From NCBI GenBank assembly GCA_017625935.1, contig JAGALA010000013.1, positions 1 to 46,479 of the forward strand: 46,479 nucleotides of DNA, read 5' to 3'. The translations under genes and the position numbers were made by a program. Below are positions 10,701 to 18,568 of this stretch, one piece after another. The notes below the pieces were generated by a model. That model was given only the letters and a program-made list of their open reading frames with translations. It did not search any database and was not told where the DNA came from. The first letter of the stretch is position 1, and each line of letters starts with the position of its first letter. The stretch is from Clostridia bacterium (GTDB taxonomy: Bacteria; Bacillota; Clostridia; Oscillospirales; CAG-272).

Positions 10701-10919
10701 TACGTTTGCTACGCCTATTGCAATGTCTGCCCAGTCCGGAACCTCTTGGAAATCACCGAATGTAAAGAACGCCTTCACACCAAGACCGCTTCCGCCGAGA
10801 GCCAAAGCACAGATGAGTGTTGCAACGAGGCCGGCAAGCAAGCCAACCGCAACGGCTCTTATCACTGCCTCAAGCACTATCTTTTTCTTATAGGGCTTTA
10901 ATAAATTTTGAAGATTCAT
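7746..10919 (-). CDS. Giant acidic coiled-coil membrane protein, DUF4175-like topology
   Basis: Protein of 1057 residues and first gene of the MoxR/VWA operon. A basic N terminus is followed by hydrophobic segments at about 18-42, 66-98 and 158-180. A cytoplasmic loop with LEERVVTMMEYQ lies between the second and third. The remaining 870 residues are extremely rich in Glu, Asp, Lys, Asn and Gln and predicted to be long helices or coiled coils. A Gln/Glu/Pro low-complexity stretch follows, then a short conserved-looking tail (TIQDLIQSGAIDGEYDKQFG) before the end. Charge distribution puts the long region outside the membrane. The topology recalls DUF4175 proteins found in some Bat-type operons, but I cannot assign the family firmly. 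The AGGAGG site and promoter upstream are strong. Confidence 0.8.
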   Translation of the reverse strand: MNLQNLLKPYKKKIVLEAVIRAVAVGLLAGLVATLICALALGGSGLGVKAFFTFGDFQEVPDWADIAIGVANVVASTAIGIVVGGASGAAMFLVSFKKGNNQIAKKVDALGLEERVVTMMEYQEDNSLIAQLQRADAQKKLNEFNLEAVTVKFPVEKILSAVALLLAVLIVFTTIPLVSHAIDIKREEIEEQNNSDNSEQTKEEILEEIDQIIQDAPITEDKRDELEEVKDELDQRLEKEEISTEEENKAIEDAIKDFEQVVEDEEQKILSLIEALKENSITNELGCAIEELFNAVRSAEKNTLEISKGKDAVTAAMENLKSKLNRSRITYDQLRTAINTAVEVASVPDDMHALKVALLGFCDNLTEMEQAENSPTMSESTILKVIEDGFAESTKDIIEAVEDIKDLQETVDKIKEKLEDYQDEVIGELENKVEDTFEKIEEEIKDSEMTEEDKNEMQEEMDKVKEEIDEILKDENKTEEEKKDEVNDALKDLENKLEQEIEQEKESNEQIADNLKDNDLKESEDETEKELGEAIENLGQAIEDLNKAETEEEKKDAQEKVDDALQDLEDLINGKDPETGEDKNLTDEEKQENADKVADAIHNAVTTTPDSEMKDAMEDFADDLKNATDNAEKNDTSTEEEIKDAFDKVQEEINNSNEKLETNEKVEEEVGNLREEIIGSDKKEFEDIIDDIKDKVDNSDISKDTQNKIDDVLNDLENKVDDMLDNNEDKSDINAEINDAKDKIDELIKEDMNNKSDEFNPDASDSEDSSDKDDSEKSETEDAMDDINQSIQDANDAAQKDDKEGIENAKDDLSSAFDKLEDQLKNEKGEWLKGEALDKVLGEMTEDFKDMADKMPDGEAKDIWNDLANSFEQAKDQAGENKDEEAIDTATGALDKAEQQFQEAIGKLENMGQTNQEIQDKLDQAQGAISGQKPQEKPDGSQEDESQEGDKSEQPSDDQQQGQEGEGEQKPEDETQDGDGENDEVPPTEQPTPGGDGTNEEKKDTDAFLPGAGDVTIQDLIQSGAIDGEYDKQFGRDLTDEERQAIENYFQSLKGNG

Positions 10920-10949
10920 AAATACCTCCTAAAGTATTCTTACTTATTT

Positions 10950-10978
10950 ATTATAACACGCACATTTGTTTTTTGCAA
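10950..10978 (-). promoter_or_regulatory. Sigma-A promoter of the MoxR/VWA operon
   Basis: On the minus strand, TTGCAA (10978-10973) and TATAAT (10955-10950) are separated by exactly 17 bases. A short leader and AGGAGG lie just before the ATG at 10919. No other equally good promoter was seen inside the operon, so all five genes are probably transcribed from here. Confidence 0.75.
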
Positions 10979-11130
10979 TAAAAATAAATTCAAAAGCAAC
11001 TTTCGGCGTTTTTTCGGCGTTTTGCACAAATTTCTTTTTCCGCTTCAAGTTATTTAGCTTAATTTTTTATCACTTTTTGCCAAATCCACCGTGCGTTTTT
11101 GTGGATTTTGACATCGTTTTCGGGTTTTGC

Positions 11131-11200
11131 AACCGTAATATGCCCCTGTGAACCTGTTTTCTCGGTTAATCCGCGTGATTCACATGGGCATATCACGGTT
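11131..11200. repeat. Long inverted repeat (22-bp arms)
   Basis: The arms at 11131-11152 and 11179-11200 are complementary over 22 positions with two mismatches. The 26-base loop can form a small AACC/GGTT stem at its neck. The arms carry the core ATATGCCC / GGGCATAT. Neither side has a T-run typical of an intrinsic terminator. It could be a structured RNA, a protein-binding palindrome or the remnant of a small mobile repeat. Confidence 0.75.
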
Positions 11201-11682
11201 ACTCCCTCGTCGATTGCTATGCTTGGCACAGCGAGCAACGGTTTGAGCTCCACCGAAGCAGACGGCAAGCTCGTTTCAGCCTCTCGGCTCTTAAAACCAC
11301 TCCTTTTCATCAAATTTTGTTTACGGATAAAGAATTATTTTCATCGCTTCTTTTCGAGCTGCGATAAAAGCAATTTCACGGAGCATTTCGCTCCCATAAT
11401 TGGCAATTTCTGCCGTCGTTAGTCTATCACATTATAAGCGCGATTTGTTGTAAAAAACAAAAGTTTCAGCATTGTCTCAGCAACTTTTCGGTGCAATTTC
11501 ACACAATCTTCACACAACCACAAAACCGTCAGATTACCACAGCTTTTTGACACGGTGATTTTATCATCCTCCGATTCTCCAAAAAGCACCCAAAGCGCAT
11601 TCCAAAATCATCTGCTTTCGCACCTGCCATGTGGGAATAAAAACTCGTATTTCGGGAAAAATCACTAAAGACGAGGTGAATT

Positions 11683-13026
11683 ATGGATTACGGTTGGATT
11701 TTAGAAAAATGCTTTGAAATCGAGGAGAAAATCACGCATTGGAGGCGCGCAATTCACGCCCTTGCAGAGGTGCGGTTTGAAACGCACAGGACACAGGAGC
11801 TTATCGCGAGCGAGCTTGGCAAAATGGGGCTTTTTGCGCGCTTTGTCGGCGGCGGTGTCGTTTGCGAAATTCAAGGAACTGGAGTGCGTGGCGCTTCGCA
11901 CGGCGAGGACGGTGTTAGCTCCGCACGCTTCACCCGCGGAGATAGCACTTTTCCCCTCACTAATAATGACGGCAAATATATGGAAAAGGTTACAGGTAAA
12001 GGGAAGATTTTGCCAAAAAGCCACGATAAAAAGGGATGCGTGCTTTTGCGTGCAGATATTGACGCGTTGCCAATCACCGAAATGACGGAATTAGAGTTCG
12101 GCGCAAAGAATGGAAATATGCACGCCTGCGGTCACGATATTCACGCCGCCTCGCTGCTTGGTGCCGCGTTTGTTTTAGCGGACAACAGGGACAAATTCAG
12201 CGGGACAGTCAAGCTTGCCTTTCAAAGCGCAGAGGAAACTCTTTTGGGAGCGAAATGTATGATTGAGGCGGGTGTGCTTGAAAATCCGAGAGTTGAGGCT
12301 TGCTTTGCACTTCATACGGTCGTTGGCACGGAATATGAAACGGGGAGTGTGATTATACCAAGCGGTGAGTTAAGCGCACCGTATGCCGATTTTTTCAAGT
12401 TCGTAGTTCTCGGTGAGGGCGGTCACGGCGCGATTCCACAGGAAAGCAAAAACGCCGCCTTATCAGGGGCGGCGATGGCGGTTGCGCTTGAGGAGCTTGC
12501 AAGTAACGGTGACGGAAGCTTTTCTCTCAGCGTTTGCCAAATAAACAGCGGGGACGCGCCAAACGTCATTCCCGAAAGATGTGAAATTTGCGGCACACTA
12601 AGGACGTTACACCCAAAAGCGAGAGAAGCGTCACTTGGTCAAATGGAGAAAATTTGCAAGAACATCTCTGCCCTTTACGGCTGCACCTCAAGTGTGGAGC
12701 TTACAAGCGGCACAAATGCACTGTTTTGCGATGAGAAATTAGCAAAAAGTGCCGAAGAGTGTCTGAAATTGGCATATAATTCATCCAAAGTCCAAGCAAA
12801 CGCATCCATTTTACACACGCCTGATCGCGAGGTAAGAGCAAGCACACCAAGTGAGGATTTTGCCGTGTTTGCCACACAAGCGCCATCGCTTTTAGTTGGT
12901 CTTTGTGCAGGTAAAGGTAGCGATGGCTTTTCTTATCCGTTGCACAACCCAAGGGTGATTTTTGACGAGGGCGCGCTTCCCTTTGGCGCCGCAATTTACA
13001 CCGCACTTGCCGTGAACCTTTTGTAG
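11683..13026 (+). CDS. M20 family amidohydrolase / N-acyl-amino-acid deacylase
   Basis: Protein of 447 residues of the M20D hippurate hydrolase / aminoacylase type, a metal-dependent cytoplasmic hydrolase of N-acyl amino acids or similar amides. Visible motifs are LLRADIDALPI (about 121-131), HACGHD (147-152, metal ligands), QSAEET (catalytic Glu pair), LHTV, GGHGAIP in the dimerisation domain and a C-terminal LHNP metal His. The usual HxxPE motif near the N terminus reads HALAEV. Between about residues 66 and 117 there is an insertion of roughly 50 residues not expected in this family, just before the RADIDALP strand. The gene stands alone between oppositely oriented operons. The substrate cannot be told from sequence. 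Confidence 0.88.
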   Translation: MDYGWILEKCFEIEEKITHWRRAIHALAEVRFETHRTQELIASELGKMGLFARFVGGGVVCEIQGTGVRGASHGEDGVSSARFTRGDSTFPLTNNDGKYMEKVTGKGKILPKSHDKKGCVLLRADIDALPITEMTELEFGAKNGNMHACGHDIHAASLLGAAFVLADNRDKFSGTVKLAFQSAEETLLGAKCMIEAGVLENPRVEACFALHTVVGTEYETGSVIIPSGELSAPYADFFKFVVLGEGGHGAIPQESKNAALSGAAMAVALEELASNGDGSFSLSVCQINSGDAPNVIPERCEICGTLRTLHPKAREASLGQMEKICKNISALYGCTSSVELTSGTNALFCDEKLAKSAEECLKLAYNSSKVQANASILHTPDREVRASTPSEDFAVFATQAPSLLVGLCAGKGSDGFSYPLHNPRVIFDEGALPFGAAIYTALAVNLL

Positions 13027-13076
13027 AGACAAAGCGCAGACAGCAATTCATAAAAACCGAAGGACAAAATATAAAA

Positions 13077-13108
13077 ACACAGGGTTTTTGCCAACCCTGT
13101 GTCTGTTT
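13077..13108. terminator. Bidirectional terminator
   Basis: A perfect 10-bp stem, ACACAGGGTT (13077-13086) with AACCCTGTGT (13093-13102), has a 6-base loop. It is followed by CTGTTTTTTA on the plus strand and by a TTTTTAT run on the minus strand. It can therefore end both the M20 gene and the convergent polysaccharide operon. Confidence 0.85.
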
Positions 13109-13109
13109 T

Positions 13110-14276
13110 TTATTCAAAGTTAAAGTCAATTCCAACGTAATCAAGCTCATTTTGATAGCTTGTAATATTCTCGTTTGAAAGAGTTTGCATTTTCTTTTTT
13201 TGCTCTGCAAACTTCTTCGGATGGAACAGAATACTAATCCAGCGGCAGCCCCACGCAAACGGCAAAAGAAACGGTGCCTTTCTTAAGAATCTGTATTTTT
13301 GCTGCATAGTGCTGTATGATGGGAAAATGCTCATAAACAATCGCTTCATTCTTACGTTTTTGGATTTTTTTGAAATCTTTAGCCCTTGTGAAAGAAGATG
13401 CGCCTCGGCAGTTCCGTATGCGTTACCCGAGAAAATTTTATGTGTCAAAAATGCACTTTTTTCATCGCACTCATCACCGCCAAACCATACATCTATGAGC
13501 TTTTTGGTGTTTTGCCAAAATCGCAGAAGCTGAAGCGACGAAAGCTCCTTTTCGATATATTTCCAATCAAGGCTTGGGTATTTATTCATATAAAGATAGA
13601 AGTCGCAAACGTGTTTTACGCCGATTCCGCCATCACGGTAATGCTTTGCGTAATGAACGAAAATGTAAACAAAGCAATCCTCGGGGCTCATTTTCCATTC
13701 CGAGCCGTCACGCACGGTTGCCAAACGCCAGCCGTCACCGAAATACGCATAGTAATCCTTGTTGTAGGACGGAATGAGTCGCTTGTGAAGCTCAATATGA
13801 ACCTTGCCGTCCTTGTTCCAGACAAGCTCGTGGTCACTCTCAAGCTTTTCGGTATAGCCGAGTGAGGTCATAATATCGCTGATTTTTGCATACTGCTCTT
13901 CCTTTATAAGTATATCAGCATCACTCATCAAGCGCATTTCCTTACGTGGATAAATGCTCCTTAGAACCGTGCCCTTAAGCAAAAGATATTCAATTCCGGC
14001 ATCATCGAAGTGCTTCTTTATTGTGGTTATTTCGTAATCCTGCATTTCGCTGTAAAACGAATACGCGACCGCGGATTTCACAAGGCGCTTGCCATCATCG
14101 CTGTCAAAAGCGCCCGAGGCGTGCTCAAGCCCTGCCACGATAAGCGGCGTTATCTGCATTGCCTTTGAAAAGCCATAGAGGCGCCTAAGGTCAAGCTCGC
14201 CGGAAAGCGTCGGTGCTCCGCCCGAAAGCGCGGCATTAATTATAGAAATAACATCCTTTTCAAATGAAGTTAACAT
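13110..14276 (-). CDS. Uncharacterised nucleotidyltransferase (NTP_transf_5-like)
   Basis: Protein of 388 residues starting MLTSFEKD. That start is preferred over one 36 bases upstream because AAAGGA lies 5 bases before it. The nucleotidyltransferase core reads LLLKGTVLRSIYP at about 98-110, with a DAD metal-binding pair at 119-121. The remainder is helical, with a basic C terminus. This fits PF14907, a family common at the ends of polysaccharide clusters and of unknown substrate. It lies 117 bases after fkp in the same direction, so it is probably the last gene of the operon. It may modify a sugar or lipid carrier, but no function is established. Confidence 0.75.
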   Translation of the reverse strand: MLTSFEKDVISIINAALSGGAPTLSGELDLRRLYGFSKAMQITPLIVAGLEHASGAFDSDDGKRLVKSAVAYSFYSEMQDYEITTIKKHFDDAGIEYLLLKGTVLRSIYPRKEMRLMSDADILIKEEQYAKISDIMTSLGYTEKLESDHELVWNKDGKVHIELHKRLIPSYNKDYYAYFGDGWRLATVRDGSEWKMSPEDCFVYIFVHYAKHYRDGGIGVKHVCDFYLYMNKYPSLDWKYIEKELSSLQLLRFWQNTKKLIDVWFGGDECDEKSAFLTHKIFSGNAYGTAEAHLLSQGLKISKKSKNVRMKRLFMSIFPSYSTMQQKYRFLRKAPFLLPFAWGCRWISILFHPKKFAEQKKKMQTLSNENITSYQNELDYVGIDFNFE

Positions 14277-14393
14277 AAATCCTTTTCCGCCACATAAGTG
14301 GCTCATTACCATTTTCAGACACGTCTTTCGATTTCGAGTTATATCGACATCAAATCAACGTGCAAAATTAACCAATTAGAGACACAGGGTCGA

Positions 14394-17297
14394 TTAAATA
14401 TTAAATTCGCAGCCCCACGCCTCGACACCCGAGCCGGCGAAAACACCATCGAGTCGCTTTGATAAATCATCGAGGGAAACGCCCTTTTTCATCACAACCT
14501 GTAAAAAGCCGCCGCCACCCGCGCCGCATATCATTTTACCGTCAATCAAATCCTCAATTGAAATAAATATTTGGTCAATACAGGTGTTTGTGCTGCCTGC
14601 ATCAAGCTTTTTAGAAAGCTCCCAATGCTCGTTAAGCAACTCAGCGAAGCAGTCAACGTTGCCACACTCAAGCTCAACCTTCATTTTTCTTGCAAGCTCT
14701 TGAATTCCAAAAAGAGCCGAGCACGTGTCGGTATTTGAGGCAATATACTTTCCAACCACCTCGCGCAAAAGATTTCTTGCAAGGCGTCTTTGTCCTGTGT
14801 AAATTATCGCAAAGCGCTCGTTTAATTCCTTCAAGGTCGCTTCGCTGATGTTCAGCTTTTGACAGTCAATTTTTTGTTCAAGTCCTTTTTCCGATGTGAT
14901 AATCTTAAAGCCGCTTGTCGCACCACCGATCTGGTCTTGCCAGCCACCGCCCGTTGACATAATCTGCTCCATTAGCATAACTGTACTGTAAACCTCGGAA
15001 TCGGAGGCGGAAACTCCAAAGAAATCAAAAATCGATTTTACGCAAGCCGCGGAAAGAATTGAGCTTGTGCCAAGACCCGAGCCGCGCGGAATTTTAATTG
15101 CTTGCGTTGAAAGATAAATTCCGCCGCCAAGCTTTTTAAGTGTATCTTCAAGCTCACCCTCGCCGCTTGCGGGGACAACGCCCGTTGCAATAAGCGCCGC
15201 CTTGTGTAGCGCAAAGGGATCTGATGGATTTTTGCAGCATTGAAGCTCGCTAAGTGAGGTGAATTCCTTATATGTGTCATTATCCTCACTTGCCAAAATC
15301 ACCGACCACGTGTCCGTCTTTCGCACAATCGCCTCAATCGGGCACTCGCCGTTTAGCTTGATTGCGGCGTTCAAAACAGTGCCGCCGTTTTCGTTGCAAT
15401 ACGGTGGTGTGTCAGACCAACCGCCACCGAAATTAACTCTTACAGGCAAACGCGTTATCGACTCGTTTTTGGTGATTTTCAACTCGCGTTCACAGTTAAC
15501 CACATTCTTATTCGATTCAAGCAGTGCATCGCAAATTGTGTCGAAGCACGTTTTATAATATTTTTCACTGTCATCGCCGTTTGTCAAACGCGACAAGTAA
15601 TAATACGCTCTTATTTTCTTTGAAAATTCATCAAGCACCGTATTGCTTTGACGTTCTGCATAGTCGAGCAAGCGCTTAACTATTCTTTTCGGCAAGCCGT
15701 TTTTGAAAATCTCTTCAAGCTCGCCCGTTCCTTCTCTCGACTCAATAGCCTCAATGATAACCTCGCACTTTACGCGGTCATCAAGCTTTGCCTGCCAAAG
15801 CGGAATGTCGGCTGAATCTGCCATATTGAAGCTTTCGCAAAGAGAAAGCGCATTTTCGCCCACAACTCCACCGAGTGTGTTATCAAGCGCCTTGTCGATC
15901 GTTTTTGCGGGAGTAAAGAGCTTTGCTTGCCAAAGCGGACAGCTTAATTCCTTGCCCATATGCTTATTTTCCTTGGGATTGTCGCATACGCCGTACATTC
16001 TCACAACGAACGTGCCATCCTTCAGCTTAAGTCCGTGCAACACAGTATTGTCGGGAATATTCTGTCCCGAAAGCGTAACTCCGCTAATAACACAGCTTTT
16101 GCCGATTGTGGTGTTTCTGTGAATGTAGCTGTCCTCAATATAGGAGCCGTCACCAACCTGCACATTCCTTGTGCTAACGTAGGAATTTGAAGCGGCAAAG
16201 TGCGTGCTTTTGTTGTTTGTGTTGACGTTTGACGACCAATCAAGATATGAATATTCGGGCATATCCACGGTCATCAGCTTAAGAAGCTCACGCGTGGTGC
16301 CGAAATGTATAAACGACGCAGGCGAAAAGCGGAGCAAGCGCATTTTATATTTATGGAGCTTGTCCCAAATTGCTTTTCTGCACACCGCAAGCTCGGGTGA
16401 AAAATCTCCCTCGGGAGTTTCTTTGTAGAATGCTTCAAGCGTGCTTTCGGTCGCCAACGGATAAAGGAAATCCGCATAGAAGGAAAGACGCACGTGCTCG
16501 TTTACATATTCGTCAAACGCTTTTTCGGTTGACACAAGTGAATAGAGGTCATTTAAGAGGCATCCGCCAAAAATAACCGCACCTGTGTCGATATTTACGT
16601 TATTATTTTTATCTACTGCGCCATTTTTCTCAAGCGTTTCAACGCTCTGCTTGTGCAAAAAGCGCGCAACGTTGCCATCCTCGTCTCCAAGAAAAACGCC
16701 GTGATTTTTACCCGTTTGAACGTTTTCCTTGATGGAAAGTGCCATTGCACCCTTTGTATAGAAGTCAAGCTGAAGCGGATTGAAAAGGAGCAAAACGTCA
16801 CCCGAGCAAACGAGCATACCGTCTGCCATACGAGCAGGCACGCCTGTCATACCGATGATAAACTCGTCAAAAAGAGTTGAGCGGCGTCCGTCGCCAAGCT
16901 CACGAGGAACAGGCGAGAAAAGCTTTCCGCACGCGGAATACTGCGGTACACGCTTTGAGTCGCCACCCGAGTGGATGCAGAGAATCTTAAGACCGCAGAA
17001 ATCATCGCTACCTCGGTGATTTGCAATATATCTGAGCACATTCAAGGTTGCACCGCCCGAGCCAACGCGCTTTCCGTCAGGATCGGGTATCACCGCATAA
17101 TGCGTCTTTGAGGGTAGCTTGCCCGCATCAACGCGGCTCTTTATCTGCAAGCGATAAAACTCCGCCTGCGCCTCATTCGAGGCGGTCAACACTATATAAT
17201 CCCACACAGGATATTTTTCCTTTTTAAGCGACCTCTCGTACTCCTCATATGAGTCAAGATACGACTGTCGCAAAAATAAATTCTTATAGTTAGGCAT
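14394..17297 (-). CDS. fkp: Bifunctional L-fucokinase / L-fucose-1-phosphate guanylyltransferase
   Basis: Protein of 967 residues, close to the 949-residue Bacteroides Fkp. The N-terminal half is a fucose pyrophosphorylase domain, with IPDPDGKRVGSGGATLNVL near residue 75 and a CSGDVLLLF strand. Beta-helix-like repeats follow in the middle. The C-terminal quarter is a GHMP kinase with PRGSGLGTSS at about 737-746, GGGWQDQIGG and CGAGGGG at about 924-930. Together these activities convert L-fucose to fucose-1-phosphate and then GDP-L-fucose, the donor for fucosylating surface glycans. The chosen ATG lies 11 bases after GGGAG; an in-frame GTG occurs 18 bases upstream. It sits 18 bases after the cytidylyltransferase in the polysaccharide operon. 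Confidence 0.88.
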   Translation of the reverse strand: MPNYKNLFLRQSYLDSYEEYERSLKKEKYPVWDYIVLTASNEAQAEFYRLQIKSRVDAGKLPSKTHYAVIPDPDGKRVGSGGATLNVLRYIANHRGSDDFCGLKILCIHSGGDSKRVPQYSACGKLFSPVPRELGDGRRSTLFDEFIIGMTGVPARMADGMLVCSGDVLLLFNPLQLDFYTKGAMALSIKENVQTGKNHGVFLGDEDGNVARFLHKQSVETLEKNGAVDKNNNVNIDTGAVIFGGCLLNDLYSLVSTEKAFDEYVNEHVRLSFYADFLYPLATESTLEAFYKETPEGDFSPELAVCRKAIWDKLHKYKMRLLRFSPASFIHFGTTRELLKLMTVDMPEYSYLDWSSNVNTNNKSTHFAASNSYVSTRNVQVGDGSYIEDSYIHRNTTIGKSCVISGVTLSGQNIPDNTVLHGLKLKDGTFVVRMYGVCDNPKENKHMGKELSCPLWQAKLFTPAKTIDKALDNTLGGVVGENALSLCESFNMADSADIPLWQAKLDDRVKCEVIIEAIESREGTGELEEIFKNGLPKRIVKRLLDYAERQSNTVLDEFSKKIRAYYYLSRLTNGDDSEKYYKTCFDTICDALLESNKNVVNCERELKITKNESITRLPVRVNFGGGWSDTPPYCNENGGTVLNAAIKLNGECPIEAIVRKTDTWSVILASEDNDTYKEFTSLSELQCCKNPSDPFALHKAALIATGVVPASGEGELEDTLKKLGGGIYLSTQAIKIPRGSGLGTSSILSAACVKSIFDFFGVSASDSEVYSTVMLMEQIMSTGGGWQDQIGGATSGFKIITSEKGLEQKIDCQKLNISEATLKELNERFAIIYTGQRRLARNLLREVVGKYIASNTDTCSALFGIQELARKMKVELECGNVDCFAELLNEHWELSKKLDAGSTNTCIDQIFISIEDLIDGKMICGAGGGGFLQVVMKKGVSLDDLSKRLDGVFAGSGVEAWGCEFNI

Positions 17298-17315
17298 CGT
17301 TTTCTCTGCTCCCAC

Positions 17316-17747
17316 TTATTGAGTAATTGTTTTTTTTATTTCTGTAGTAGAAACGCCTTTGGTATATGGCAAATATTCTATTGCTACACCAACTTTAGAA
17401 AATTGTTCCTCTGTTTTCAAATATCTTTCTGATCCCTTCCAATCGTCTCCTGAAAACAAAACATCAAATTTGAATCTTTCTAGTGCAAGCATTTTGTCGT
17501 CGGTAATTTCATAATTAACCAAAACAGCTTCATCCACTGCCTTTAATGCATTTAGGATTCTTACCCTATCATTTTCTTCTATTACGGGCTCCTTTTTCTT
17601 TATATTTCTAACATAATCATCATCGCATACACCGATAATTAAATAATCACACATTTCTTTGCATCTTTCTATCAAATTAAGATGCCCAACATGAAACAAA
17701 TCAAAAACCCCTGCAGTATAACCGATTTTGTATTTTTTAGCCATCAT
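17316..17747 (-). CDS. Glycerol-3-phosphate / choline-phosphate type cytidylyltransferase
   Basis: Protein of 143 residues, the whole length of a TagD-type nucleotidyltransferase. It has TAGVFDLFHVGH with the catalytic HxGH at 19-22 and the C-terminal VSTTEI signature at about 130-135. Such enzymes make CDP-glycerol, CDP-choline, CDP-ethanolamine or similar from CTP. The start overlaps the licD-like stop by 4 bases (ATGA). The cytidylyltransferase therefore probably supplies the CDP-activated donor for that transferase. The exact alcohol phosphate cannot be read from the sequence. Confidence 0.85.
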   Translation of the reverse strand: MMAKKYKIGYTAGVFDLFHVGHLNLIERCKEMCDYLIIGVCDDDYVRNIKKKEPVIEENDRVRILNALKAVDEAVLVNYEITDDKMLALERFKFDVLFSGDDWKGSERYLKTEEQFSKVGVAIEYLPYTKGVSTTEIKKTITQ

Positions 17748-18556
17748 CTTATTCCTTTCTCATCTTTCATATAGCATTCATTTACGTGATGCGTTTGCTG
17801 ATTTTTCGGTAGAGTCATATAATCGCCATACATAGCAGTCAAAATTTCATCATATCCAACGGGAGCTTTAAATGTATACTGTTCAAAGGCAACATCTATA
17901 GCGCTTTCATAACATTCTTTTCGATACCTATTTTTCTTTGAATTATATAAACTTGCAGTTGAACCTACAAACTTGCTACTTTCGTATGGATATTTTTTTC
18001 TCAACTTTTCAGCTTTTTTAAAATATCTGTGATTTGCCCCAAATATTCTATTTAAAAGGCACAGGAACTTACCTTTGAAATTCATTTTATTAGTGTCTAC
18101 GATTGTCAGGTTGTTTTTTTTATACAACTGCATCTTTTCCTGATACCAAGCAAAGAATTCTTGTTCATCATCTGGCTGCCCATCGATAGGAAATATATCA
18201 ATATCTATTCCCAAATTACCATTTTTATAAGATACGCCTTCTTCGACTTTTAATGTACGCGTATCAATTACTTTTACAAAGGTATGTCTACTAATCTTGT
18301 CAGTTGGCGCTATCATAATCAAATCGGGATTTTCGTTTTTTTCTTTAAAAATCGAAATGAATTTATCATAATCAGACCTTGGCATCTGTATGTCAATATC
18401 ATCATCCCAAGGGATGAATCCTTTATGCCTTACTGCTCCAATGAGAGTACCATAAGCAAGAAAATACGTGATATCGTGTTCTTCGCAAAATTCAACTACC
18501 GATTTTAATATTTCAAGCTCTATTCTCTTAATTTCATCTAATTTCAATTTGCGCAT
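17744..18556 (-). CDS. LicD family phosphotransferase
   Basis: Protein of 270 residues with the LicD signature: FLAYGTLIGAVRHKGFIPW at about 32-50, followed directly by DDDIDI (51-56), the metal-binding acidic cluster. LicD proteins transfer phosphocholine or another phospho-alcohol from a CDP donor to a sugar on cell-surface glycans. No membrane segment is present. It is translationally coupled to a CDP-forming enzyme. Its codons are AT-rich compared with fkp downstream. Confidence 0.85.
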   Translation of the reverse strand: MRKLKLDEIKRIELEILKSVVEFCEEHDITYFLAYGTLIGAVRHKGFIPWDDDIDIQMPRSDYDKFISIFKEKNENPDLIMIAPTDKISRHTFVKVIDTRTLKVEEGVSYKNGNLGIDIDIFPIDGQPDDEQEFFAWYQEKMQLYKKNNLTIVDTNKMNFKGKFLCLLNRIFGANHRYFKKAEKLRKKYPYESSKFVGSTASLYNSKKNRYRKECYESAIDVAFEQYTFKAPVGYDEILTAMYGDYMTLPKNQQTHHVNECYMKDEKGIR

Positions 18557-18568
18557 AATTCCACCTTA

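Larger units (their letters stand above)
10920..11682. other. Gene-free region of about 760 bp
   Basis: Apart from the operon promoter at its left end and the long inverted repeat at 11131-11200, I see no gene here. The open frames present lack ribosome-binding sites and overlap each other on both strands. There is no tRNA-like fold and no obvious transposase remnant. The right end supplies GAGGTG, 6 bases before the ATG of the M20 gene. Confidence 0.6.

Noticed and set aside
11059..11422. Overlapping open frames of 84 and 107 codons on opposite strands in the gene-free region.
   Set aside because: Neither has a ribosome-binding site, and both run through the inverted repeat. Their apparent peptides are mirror translations of the repeat arms.
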